A stretch of 64,000 nt of DNA from Antedon mediterranea (taxonomy: Eukaryota; Echinodermata; Crinoidea; Comatulida; Antedonidae), in contig NC_092670.1 of assembly GCF_964355755.1 (NCBI RefSeq), forward strand, positions 28,447,795 through 28,511,794, in the 5' to 3' direction. A program made the position numbers and the translations under genes. A model generated the notes under the pieces. The model made no database searches, was not told the origin of the DNA, and worked only from the letters and a program-made list of their open reading frames with translations. Shown one piece after another: positions 47,701 through 58,800 of the stretch (its first letter is position 1; each line of letters opens with the position of its first letter).

Positions 47701-49946
47701 AGGCCACAAACCAGTAGATGACTGAAGAGCTGATAATAGTCTATTTATATGAAATGAATGATCAATCAATGAAAAATAATGCCATGCAACTTTGTTTCTG
47801 ATTTTAAAAAAGATCCATTTGTTTAGACCTGACATTCACAACCCTAAAAAATATCTCATTTTCAAAAAAAAAATTTATTTTCAATAAGAGAAAAAAAGCA
47901 ATATCCCTAGAGGTTGGAACCCGCTACTGAGAGCACTCAAACCTGGATATTACCCGTTACGCCACAAACCAGTAGATAACTGAAGAGCTGATAATAGTAT
48001 ATTTATATGAAATTAATGATTAATCAATGAAAAATAATGCCATGCAACTTTGTTTCTGATTTTAAAAAAGGTTTATTTGTTTAGGCCTGACATTTACAAC
48101 CCTCAAAATATCTCACTTTCAAAAAAAATATTTATTTTCAATTAAAAAAAAAGAAAAAAAATATCCCTAGAGGTTCGACCAACTACTCAGAGCACTCAAA
48201 CCTGAGCATTACCCGTTACGCCACAAACCAGTAGATGACTCAAGAGCTGATAATAGTCTATTTATATGAAATGAATGATCAATCAATGAAAAATAATGCC
48301 ATGCAACTTTGTTTCTGATTTTAAAAAAGATCCATTTGTTTAGGCCTGTCATTCACAACCCTAAAAAATATCTCATTTTCAAAAAAAATATTTATTTTCA
48401 ATAAGAAAAAAAAAAGCAGTATCCCTAGAGGTTGGAACCCGCTACTGAGAGCACTCAAACCTGGGTATTACCCGTTACGCCACAAACCAGTAGATAACTG
48501 AAGAGCTGATAATAGTCTATTTATATGAAATTAATGATCAATCAATGAAAAATAATGCCATGCAACTTTGTTTCTGATTTTAAAAAAGGTTTATTTGTTT
48601 AGGCCTGACATTTACAACCCTCAAAATATCTCACTTTCAAAAAAAATATTTATTTTCAATTAAAAAAAAAAGAAAGGAAATATCCCTAGAGGTTCGAACC
48701 CACTACTGCGAACACTAAAACCTGAGCATTACCCGTTACGCCACAAACCAGTAGATGACTGAGTAGCTGATACTAGTCTATATATATGAAATGAATAATC
48801 AATCAATGAAAAATAATGCCATGCAACTTTGTTTCTGATTTTTAAAAATGTCCACTTGTTTAGGCCTGACATTTACAACCCTCAAAATATCTCACTTTTA
48901 AAAAACAATATTTATTTTCAATTTAAAAAAAAAAGAAAAAACAATATCCCTAGAGGTTCGACCCACTACTCAGAGCACTCAAACCTGAGCATTACCCGTT
49001 AGGCCACAAACCAGTAGATGACTGAAGAGCTGATAATAGTCTATTTATATGAAATGAATGATCAATCAATGAAAAATAATGCCATGCAACTTTGTTTCTG
49101 ATTTTAAAAAAGATCCATTTGTTTAGACCTGACATTCACAACCCTAAAAAATATCTCATTTTCAAAAAAAAAATTTATTTTCAATAAGAGAAAAAAAGCA
49201 ATATCCCTAGAGGTTGGAACCCGCTACTGAGAGCACTCAAACCTGGATATTACCCGTTACGCCACAAACCAGTAGATAACTGAAGAGCTGATAATAGTAT
49301 ATTTATATGAAATTAATGATCAATCAATGAAAAATAATGCCATGCAACTTTGTTTCTGATTTTAAAAAAGGTTTATTTGTTTAGGCCTGACATTTACAAC
49401 CCTCAAAATATCTCACTTTCAAAAAAAATATTTATTTTCAATTAAAAAAAAAGAAAAAAAATATCCCTAGAGGTTCGACCCACTACTCAGAGCACTCAAA
49501 CCTGAGCATTACCCGTTACGCCACAAACCAGTAGATGACTGAAGAGCTGATAATAGTCTATTTATATGAAATGAATGATCAATCAATGAAAAATAATGCC
49601 ATGCAACTTTGTTTCTGATTTTAAAAAAGATCCATTTGTTTAGGCCTGTCATTCACAACCCTAAAAAATATCTCATTTTCAAAAAAAATAATTATTTTCA
49701 ATAAGAAAAAAAAAAAGCAGTATCCCTAGAGGTTGGAACCCGCTACTGAGAGCACTCAAACCTGGGTATTACCCGTTACGCCACAAACCAGTAGCTAACT
49801 GAAGAGCTGATAATAGTCTATTTATATGAAATTAATGATCAATCAATGAAAAATAATGCCATGCAACTTTGTTTCTGATTTTAAAAAAGGTTTATTTGTT
49901 TAGGCCTGACATTTACAACCCTCAAAATATCTCACTTTCAAAAACA
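41702..49946 (-). repeat. T-array 4: about 31 tRNA-like units
   Basis: Forward-oriented units of about 262 bp run from a truncated first unit (CCGCTACCGAGAGC) to the C segment at 49947. T2 units cluster at about 41940-42470, 43540-44000 and 44770-46600; T1 units fill the rest. A five-unit block is duplicated with a 1301-bp offset (47371 and 48672). B boxes vary by unit: GGTTCGAACC, GGTTTGAACC, AGTTCGAACC, GGTTGGAACC, or GGTTCGACCC with one base lost. The short open frames here are repeat artefacts. Confidence 0.8.
47371..49946 (-). repeat. Five-unit T higher-order repeat, ~1301 bp, two copies
   Basis: GAAAGGAAATATCCCTAG starts at 47371 and 48672. Each is followed by the same succession of variants (CTGCGAACACT, then the TATATATATGAAATG spacer, GGTTCGACCC, GGTTGGAACCC with CTGGATATTACCC). 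A related start at about 3682 leads into the equivalent end of T-array 1. Confidence 0.7.
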
Positions 49947-49990
49947 AGCACGAATGTGCAATACTCGGGGTACAGCGAAAGAAGCTGTAC

Positions 49991-50018
49991 TGACGTCATA
50001 AGACCGGATGTAACGTCA
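49991..50018. promoter_or_regulatory. CRE-like pair
   Basis: TGACGTCA at 49991-49998 and TAACGTCA at 50011-50018, with 20-bp spacing, as in 4222-4249. Confidence 0.5.
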
Positions 50019-50358
50019 CATACACATCAAAAACCCCGCTACCAAATACGGCTATACGATACCATCTTCAAGACGTCATATGGCTGCATCCGGTATGAAA
50101 ATAAAATATCCGGCTCTCTATAGCTTTGAGGACATGTCCCTGTAGTATATTCATGCTAAATCCGAGCTCAATACTACAACGAATAAGGGAGGAGTACTAC
50201 TTTATAAATTGTACTTTTTGCTCAATAGTGTCCGGATGGAAGAAGAAGAGGAAAAGATGAGAGAGTCCTAGACTCAGGTACCCCGACTAATAAAACGATA
50301 TATACTCTATATCATTTTACGTATACAGTATATTTCACCATAAAGTTAAAGAAAAATA

Positions 50359-50429
50359 GGTTTCGCCAGGGCTCGAACCGGGACCTTCTGCGAGTTAAGC
50401 AGACTTGACAACCACTACACTACGAAACC
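50359..50429 (-). tRNA. tRNA-Val(AAC)-like, V2 type
   Basis: Identical in form to 4590-4660: perfect acceptor stem, TTAACTC loop (AAC), A and B boxes and a TTTTT terminator. It shares the shortened variable region and the T-stem mismatch. Confidence 0.6.
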
Positions 50430-50642
50430 TCTTACACCAAAAATGTGGGTTACACAAAGTTTTTTAATCCATTTAAATTACAAATAAATTATTATGTAAT
50501 AAGCACAAAGCAAGATAAACATGTGTAAAAGTGATAATTACCGATTACACAAAATAAATATTTTTAAAAATAATAAAAATAAGATATACTGTATATCATA
50601 TTACCTTATCAGTACTTTTTACCATAAAGTTGAAAAAAAAAA

Positions 50643-50714
50643 GGTTTCGCCCAGGCTCGAACCGGGGACCTTCTGCGTGTCAAGCAGACGTGATAACCAC
50701 TACGCCAAGAAGCC
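50643..50714 (-). tRNA. tRNA-Val-like, V1 type, anticodon changed to GAC
   Basis: The loop reads TTGACAC, so the anticodon is GAC (still valine) instead of AAC. A T-stem mismatch (CCTGG opposite CCCGG) and the usual acceptor mismatches are present. The A and B boxes and a T-run terminator remain. Confidence 0.6.
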
Positions 50715-50832
50715 GCATATAACTACATAACGCTGTGGTGTGTGTCACACATTGTGGCTTCTTAATTAAACAAATTAATTAACAAACAAGCACGAATGTG
50801 CAATACTCGGGGTACAGCGAAAGAAGCTGTAA

Positions 50833-50860
50833 TGACGTCATAAGACCGGATGTAACGTCA
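50833..50860. promoter_or_regulatory. CRE-like pair
   Basis: TGACGTCA at 50833-50840 and TAACGTCA at 50853-50860, about 100 bp from the satellite edge. Confidence 0.5.
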
Positions 50861-50959
50861 CATACACATCAATAACCGCGCTACCAAAGACGGCTATACG
50901 GTACCATCTTCGAGACGTGATATGGCTGCATCCGGTTTGAAATTAAAAAATCCGGCTCT

Positions 50960-53900
50960 AAAAAACAAAAACACCAAAGTGCTTAAAATAGCTTCAAATC
51001 GCATTTGGAGACGTTTTAGACCATTTTGTGATTTTCGAAAAAACTTGTTAACATAAAAACACCAAATTGCTTAGAATAGCTTAACATCGCATTTGGAGAC
51101 GCTTTATACCATTTTGTGATTTTCGAAAAAACTTGTTAACATAAAAACACCAAAGTGCTTAGAATAGCTTCAAATCGCATTTGGAGACGTTTTAGACCAT
51201 TTTGTGATTTTCGAAAAAACTTGTTAACATAAAAACACCAAAGTGCTAAGAATAGCTTGAAATCGCATTTGGAGACATTTTAGACCATTTTGTGATTTTC
51301 GAAAAAACTCGTTAACATAAAAACACCAAAGTGCTTAGAATTGCTTCAAATCGCATTTGGAGACGTTTTAGACCATTTTGTGATTTTCTAAAAAAGTTGT
51401 TAACATAAAAACATCAAAGTGCTTAAAATCACATTAGAACCCGTTTTAGACCATTTTGAGCATTTCGATAAAACTTTTCACACAAAAACATCAAAGAGCA
51501 CAAAATAGCTTAATATCGTATTTAAAAACGTTTTTGACCATTTTGAGCATTTCGACACAAATTATTCACACAAAACAGCAAAGTATACAGAATAGCTTTA
51601 AATCGCATTTGGAAACGTTTTAGACCATTTTGTGATTTTCGAAAAAACTTGTTAACATAAAAACACCAAAGTTCTTAGAATAGCTTCAAATCGCATTTGG
51701 AGACGTTTTAGACCATTTTGTGATTTTCGAAAAAACTTGTTAACATAAAAACATCAAAGTGTACAGAATAGCTTCAAATCGCATTTGGAGACGTTTTAGA
51801 CCATTTTGTGATTTTCGAAAAAACTTGTTAACATAAAAACACCAAAGTGCTTAGAATTGCTTCAAATCGCATTTGGAGACGTTTTAGACCATTTTGTGAT
51901 TTTCTAAAAAAGTTGTTAACATAAAAACATCAAAGTGCTTAAAATCACATTAGAAACCGTTTTAGACCATTTTGAGCATTTCGATAAAACTTTTCACACA
52001 AAAACATCAAAGAGCACAAAATAGCTTAATATCGTATTTAAAAACGTTTTTGACCATTTTGAGCATTTCGACACAAATTATTCACACAAAACAGCAAAGT
52101 ATACAGAATAGCTTTAAATCGCATTTGGAAACGTTTTAGACCATTTTGTGATTTTCGAAAAAACTTGTTAACATAAAAACACCAAAGTTCTTAGAATAGC
52201 TTCAAATCGCATTTGGAGACGTTTTAGACCATTTTGTGATTTTCGAAAAAACTTGTTAACATAAAAACATAAAAGTGTACAGAATAGCTTCAAATCACAT
52301 TTTGAGACATTTTAGACCCTTTTGTGATTTTCGAAAAAACTTGGTTACACAAAAACACCAAAGTGCTTAAAATAGCTTCAAATCGCATTTGGAGACGTTT
52401 TAGACCATTTTGTGATTTTCGAAAAAACTTGTTAACATAAAAACACCAAAGTGCTTAGAATAGCTTCAAATCGCATTTGGAGACGTTTTAGACCATTTTG
52501 TGATTTTCGAAAAAACTTGTTAACATAAAAACAACAAAGTTCTTAGAAAAGCTTCAAATCGCATTTGGAGACATTTTAGATCAATTTGTTATTTTCGAAA
52601 AAACTTGTTAACATAATAACACAAAAGTGCTTAGAATAGCTTCAAATCGCATTTGGAGACGTTTTACCCCATTTTGTGATTTTCGAATAAAATTGTTAAC
52701 ATAAAAACACAAAGGTGCTTAGAATAGCTTCAAATCGCATTTGGAGACGTTTTAGACCATTTTGTGATTTTCGAAAAAACTCGTTAACATAAAAACACCA
52801 AAGTGCTTAGAATAGCTTCAAATCGCATTTGGAGACGTTTTAGACCATTTTGTGATTTTCGAAAAAACTTGTAAACATAAAAACACCAAAGTGCTTAGAA
52901 AAGCTTCAAATCGCATTTGGAGACATTTTAGACCATTTTGTGATTTTCGAAAAAACTTGTTAACATAAAAACACAAAGGTGCTTAGAATAGCTTCAAATC
53001 GCATTTGGAGACGTTTTAGACCATTTTGTGATTTTCGAAAAAACTCGTTAACATAAAAACACCAAAGTGCTTAGAATAGCTTCAAATCGCATTTGGAGAC
53101 GTTTTAGACCATTTTGTGATTTTCGAAAAAACTTGTAAACATAAAAACACCAAAGTACTTAGAAAAGCTTCAAATCGCATTCGGAGACATTTTAGACCAT
53201 TTTGTGATTTTCGAAAAAACATGTTAACATAAAAACACAAAAGTGCTTAGAATAGCTTCAAATCGCATTTGGAGACGTTTTAGACCATTTTTGTGATTTT
53301 CGAAAAAACTTGTTAATATAAAAACACCAAATTGCTTAGAATAGCTTCAAATCGCATTTGGAGACGTTTTAGACCATTTTGTGATTTTCGAAAAAACTTG
53401 TTAACATAAAAACACCAAAGTGCTAAGAATAGCTTGAAATCGCATTTGGAGACATTTTAGACCATTTTGTGATTTTCGAAAAAAATCGTTAACATAAAAA
53501 CATCAAAGTGCTTAAAATCACATTAGAAACCGTTTTAGACCATTTTGAGCATTTCGATAAAACTTTTCACACAAAAACATCAAAGAGCACAAAATAGCTT
53601 AATATCGTATTTAAAAAACGTTTTTGTCCATTTTGAGCATTTCGACAAAAAATATTCACAAAAAACAGCAAAGTGTACAGAATAGCTTCAAATCGCATTT
53701 GGAGACGTTTTAGACCATTTTTTGATTTTCGAAAAAACTTGTTAACATAAAAACACAAAAGTGCTTAGAATAGCTTCAAATCGCACTTGGAGACGTTTTA
53801 GACCATTTTGTGATTTTCGAAAAAACTTGTTAACATAAAAACACCAAAGTGCTTAGAATAGCTTAAAATCGCATTTGGAGACGTTTTAGACCATTTTGTA

Positions 53901-55838
53901 ATTTTCGAAAAAACTTGTTAACATAAAAACACCAAAGTGCTAAGAATAGCTTGAAATCGCATTTGGAGACGTTTTAGACCATTTTGTGATTTTCGAAAAA
54001 ACTCGTTAACATAAAAACACCAAAGTGCTTAGAATAGCTTCAAATCGCATTTGGAGACGTTTTAGACCATTTTGTGATTTTCGAAAAAACTTGTAAACAT
54101 AAAAACACCAAAGTACTTAGAAAAGCTTCAAATCGCATTCGGAGACATTTTAGACCATTTTGTGATTTTCGAAAAAACATGTTAACATAAAAACACAAAA
54201 GTGCTTAGAATAGCTTCAAATCGCATTTGGAGACGTTTTAGACCATTTTTGTGATTTTCGAAAAAACTTGTTAATATAAAAACACCAAATTGCTTAGAAT
54301 AGCTTCAAATCGCATTTGGAGACGTTTTAGACCATTTTGTGATTTTCGAAAAAACTTGTTAACATAAAAACACCAAAGTGCTAAGAATAGCTTGAAATCG
54401 CATTTGGAGACATTTTAGACCATTTTGTGATTTTCGAAAAAAATCGTTAACATAAAAACACCAAAGTGCTTAGAATTGCCTCAAATCGCCATTGGAGACG
54501 TTTAAACCATTTTGTGATTTTCTAAAAAAGTTGTTAACATAAAAACATCAAAGTGCTTAAAATCACATTAGAAACCGTTTTAGACCATTTTGAGCATTTC
54601 GATAAAACTTTTCACACAAAAACATCAAAGAGCACAAACTAGCTTAATATCGTATTTAAAAACGTTTTTGACCATTTTGAGCATTTCGACACAAATTATT
54701 CACACAAAACAGCAAAGTATACAGAATAGCTTTAAATCGCATTTGGAGACGTTTTAGACCATTTTGTGATTTTCGAAAAAACTTGTTAACATAAAAACAC
54801 CAAAGTGCTTAGAATAGCTTAAAATCGCATTTGGAGACATTTTAGACCATTTTGTGATTTTCGAAAAAACTTGTTAACATAAAAACACAAAGGTGCTTAG
54901 AATAGCTTCAAATCGCATTTGGAGACGTTTTAGACCATTTTGTGATTTTCGAAAAAACTTGTTAATATAAAAACACCAAATTGCTTATAATAGCTTCAAA
55001 TCGCATTTGGAGACGTTTTAGACCATTTTGTGATTTTCGAAAAAAAATCGTTAACATAAAAACATCAAAGTGCTTAAAATCAAATTAGAAACCGTTTTAG
55101 ACCATTTTGAGCATTTCGATAAAACTTTTCACACAAAAACATCAAAGAGCACAAAATAGCTTAATATCGTATTTAAAAACGTTTTTGACCATTTTGAGCA
55201 TTTCGACAAAAATTATTCACACAAAACAGCAAAGTGTACAGAATAGCTTCAAATCGCATTTGGAGACGTTTTAGACCATTTTGTGATTTTCGAAAAAACT
55301 TGTTAACATAAAAACACCAAAGTGCTTAGAATAGCTTCAAATCGCATTTTGAGACATTTTAGACCATTTGGTGATTTTCGAAAAAACTTGTTAACATAAA
55401 AACACCAAAGTGCTTAGAATAGCTTCAAATCGCATTTGGAGACGTTTTAGACCATTTTGTGATTTTCGAAAAAACTTGTTAACATAAAAACACCAAAGTG
55501 CTTAGAATAGCTTCAAATCGCATTTTCTGACATTTTAGACCATTTTGTGATTTTCGAAAAAACTTGTTAACATAAAAACACCAAAGTGCTTATAAAAGCT
55601 TTAAATCGCATTTGGAGACATTTTAGACCATTTTGTGATTTTCGAAAAAAACTCGTTACCATAAAAACACCAAAGTGCTTAGAATTGCTTCAAATCGCAT
55701 TTGGAGACGTTTTAGACCATCTTGGGATTTTCTAAAAAAGTTGTTAACATAAAAACATCAAAGTGCTTAAAATCACATTAGAAACCGTTTTAGACCATTT
55801 TGAGCATTTCGATAAAACTTTTCACAGAAAAACATCAA
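50960..55838 (+). repeat. 88-bp satellite, forward block 4 (about 56 monomers)
   Basis: Forward monomers of the same satellite with their own variants (GACACAAATTATTC, AAAGTATACAGAATAGC). Cassettes lie near 51510, 52030, 53600, 54650 and 55170. Two local duplications are visible: about 51340-51720 and 51860-52240 (offset about 516-520 bp), and 52990-53470 and 53990-54440 (offset about 960 bp). The block ends at 55838 inside a cassette monomer. Confidence 0.9.
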
Positions 55839-58800
55839 CGATTTGAAGCTATTCTAAGCAATTTGGTGTTTTTATATTAACAACCTTTTTAGAAAATCAC
55901 AAAATGGTCTAAAACGTCTCCAAATGCGATTTGAAGCAATTCTAAGCACTTTGGTGTTTTTATGTTAACGAGTTATTTCGAAAATCACAAAATGGTCTAA
56001 AACGTCTCCAAATGCGATTTCAAGCTATTCTTAGCACTTTGGTGTTTTTATGTTAACAAGTTATTTCGAAAATCACAAAATGGTCTAAAACGTCTCCAAA
56101 TGCGATTTAAAGCTATTCTAGGCACTTTGGTGTTTTTATGTTAACAAGTTTTTTAGAAAATCACAAAATGGTCTAAAACGTCTCCAAATGCGATTTGAAG
56201 CTATTTTAAGCACTTTGGTGTTTTTGTGTAACCAAGTTTTTTCGAAAATCACAAAAGGGTCTAAAATGTCTCAAAATGTGATTTGAAGCTATTCTGTACA
56301 CTTTTATGTTTTTATGTTAACAAGTTTTTTCGAAAATCACAAAATGGTCTAAAACGTCTCCAAATGCGATTTGAAGCTATTCTGTACACTTTGCTGTTTT
56401 GTGTGAATAATTTTTGTCGAAATGCTCAAAATGGTCAAAAACGTTTTTAAATACGATATTAAGCTATTTTGTGCTCTTTGATGTTTTTGTGTGAAAAGTT
56501 TTTTCGAAATGCTCAAAATGGTCTAAAACGGTTTCTAATGTGATTTTAAGCACTTTGATGTTTTTATGTTACCGAATTTTTTCGAAAATCACAAAATGGT
56601 CTAAAATGTCTCCAAATGCGATTTCAAGCTATTCTAAGCACTTTGGTGTTTTTATGTTAACGATTTTTTTCGAAAATCACAAAATGGTCTAAAACGTCTC
56701 CAATTGCGATTTCAAGCTATTCTTAGCACTTTGGTGTTTTTATGTTAACAAGTTATTTCGAAAATCACAAAATGGTCTAAAACGTCTACAAGTGCGATTT
56801 TAAGCTATTCTAAGCACTTTGGTGTTTTTAGGTTAACAAGTTTTTTCGAAAATCACAAAATGGTGTAAAACGTCTGCAAATGCGATTTTAAGCTATTCTA
56901 AGCAATTTGGTGTTTTTATGTTAACAAGTTTTTTCGAAAATCACAAAATGGTCTAAAACGTCTCCAAATGCAATTTGAAGCTATTCTGTACACTTTGCTG
57001 TTTTGTGTGAATAATTTTTGTCGAAATGCTCAAAATGGTCAAAAACGTTTTTAAATACGATATTAAGCTATTTTGTGCTCTTTGATTTTTTTGTGTGAAA
57101 AGTTTTATCGAAATGCTCAAAATGGTCTAAAACGGTTTCTAATGTGATTTTAAGCACTTTGGTGTTTTTATGTTAACAAGTTTTTTAGAAAATCACAAAA
57201 TGGTCTAAAACGTCTCCAAATGCGATTTGAAGCTATTTTAAGCACTTTGGTGTTTTTGTGTAACCAAGTTTTTTCGAAAATCACAAAAGGGTCTAAAATG
57301 TCTCAAAATGTGATTTGAAGCTATTCTGTACACTTTTATGTTTTTATGTTAACAAGTTTTTTCGAAAATCACAAAATGGTCTAAAACGTCTCCAAATGCG
57401 ATTTGAAGCTATTCTGTACACTTTGCTGTTTTGTGTGAATAATTTTTGTCGAAATGCTCAAAATGGTCAAAAACGTTTTTAAATACGATATTAAGCTATT
57501 TTGTGCTCTTTGATGTTTTTGTGTGAAAAGTTTTTTCGAAATGCTCAAAATGGTCTAAAACGGTTTCTAATGTGATTTTAAGCACTTTGATGTTTTTATG
57601 TTACCGAATTTTTTCGAAAATCACAAAATGGTCTAAAATGTCTCCAAATGCGATTTCAAGCTATTCTAAGCACTTTGGTGTTTTTATGTTAACGATTTTT
57701 TTCGAAAATCACAAAATGGTCTAAAACGTCTCCAATTGCGATTTCAAGCTATTCTTAGCACTTTGGTGTTTTTATGTTAACAAGTTATTTCGAAAATCAC
57801 AAAATGGTCTAAAACGTCTACAAGTGCGATTTTAAGCTATTCTAAGCACTTTGGTGTTTTTAGGTTAACAAGTTTTTTCGAAAATCACAAAATGGTGTAA
57901 AACGTCTGCAAATGCGATTTTAAGCTATTCTAAGCAATTTGGTGTTTTTATGTTAACAAGTTTTTTCGAAAATCACAAAATGGTCTAAAACGTCTCCAAA
58001 TGCGATTTGAAGCTATTCTGTACACTTTGCTGTTTTGTGTGAATAATTTTTGTCGAAATGCTCAAAATGGTCAAAAACGTTTTTAAATACGATATTAAGC
58101 TATTTTGTGTTCTTTGATTTTTTTGTGTGAAAAGTTTTATCGAAATGCTCAAAATGGTCTAAAACGGTTTCTAATGTGATTTTAAGCACTTTGGTGTTTT
58201 TATGTTAACAAGTTTTTTCGAAAATCACAAAATGGTCTAAAACGTCTCCAAATGCGATTTGAAGCTATTCTAAACACTTTGGTGTTTTTATGTTAACAAG
58301 TTTTTTCGAAAATCACAAAATGGTCTAAAACGTCTCCAAATGCGATTTGAAGCTATTCAAAGCACTTTGGTGTTTTATGTTAACAACTTTTTTCGAAAAT
58401 CACAAAAAGGTCTAAAATGTCTCCAAATGCGATTTGAAGCTATTCTTAGCACTTTGGTGTTTTTATGTTAACAAGTTTTTTCGAAAATCACAAAATGGTC
58501 TAGAACGTCTCCAAATGCGATTTGAAGCTATTCTGTACACTTTGATGTTTTGTGTGAAAAATTTTTGTCGAAATGCTCAAAATGGTCAAAAACGTTTTTA
58601 AATACGATATTAAGCTATTTTGTGCTCTTTGATGTTTTTGTGTGAAAAGTTTTAGCGAAATGCTCAAAATGGTCTAAAACAGTTTTTAATGTGATTTTAA
58701 GCACTTTGATGTTTTATGTTAACAAGTTTTTTTCGAAAATCACAAAATGGTCTAAAACGTCTCCAAATTCGATTTTAAGCTATTCTAAGCGCTTTTGTGT

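Larger units (their letters stand above)
49947..50959. repeat. Composite module copy 7 (C, P, V2, V1, C)
   Basis: Near-identical to 4179-5060 including the left T-array junction. Here the second C segment is complete and ends in the first bases of a P segment (CCGGCTCTA), where it is cut by the forward satellite. Confidence 0.8.

Noticed and set aside
2239-50730. Many 60-85 codon plus frames with FLIFKKVHLFRPDI- or KPEHYPLRHKPVDD-like sequence
   Set aside because: They are frames across T units or composite modules, antisense to tRNA-like sequences, with no consistent start and homopolymer-driven Lys runs.
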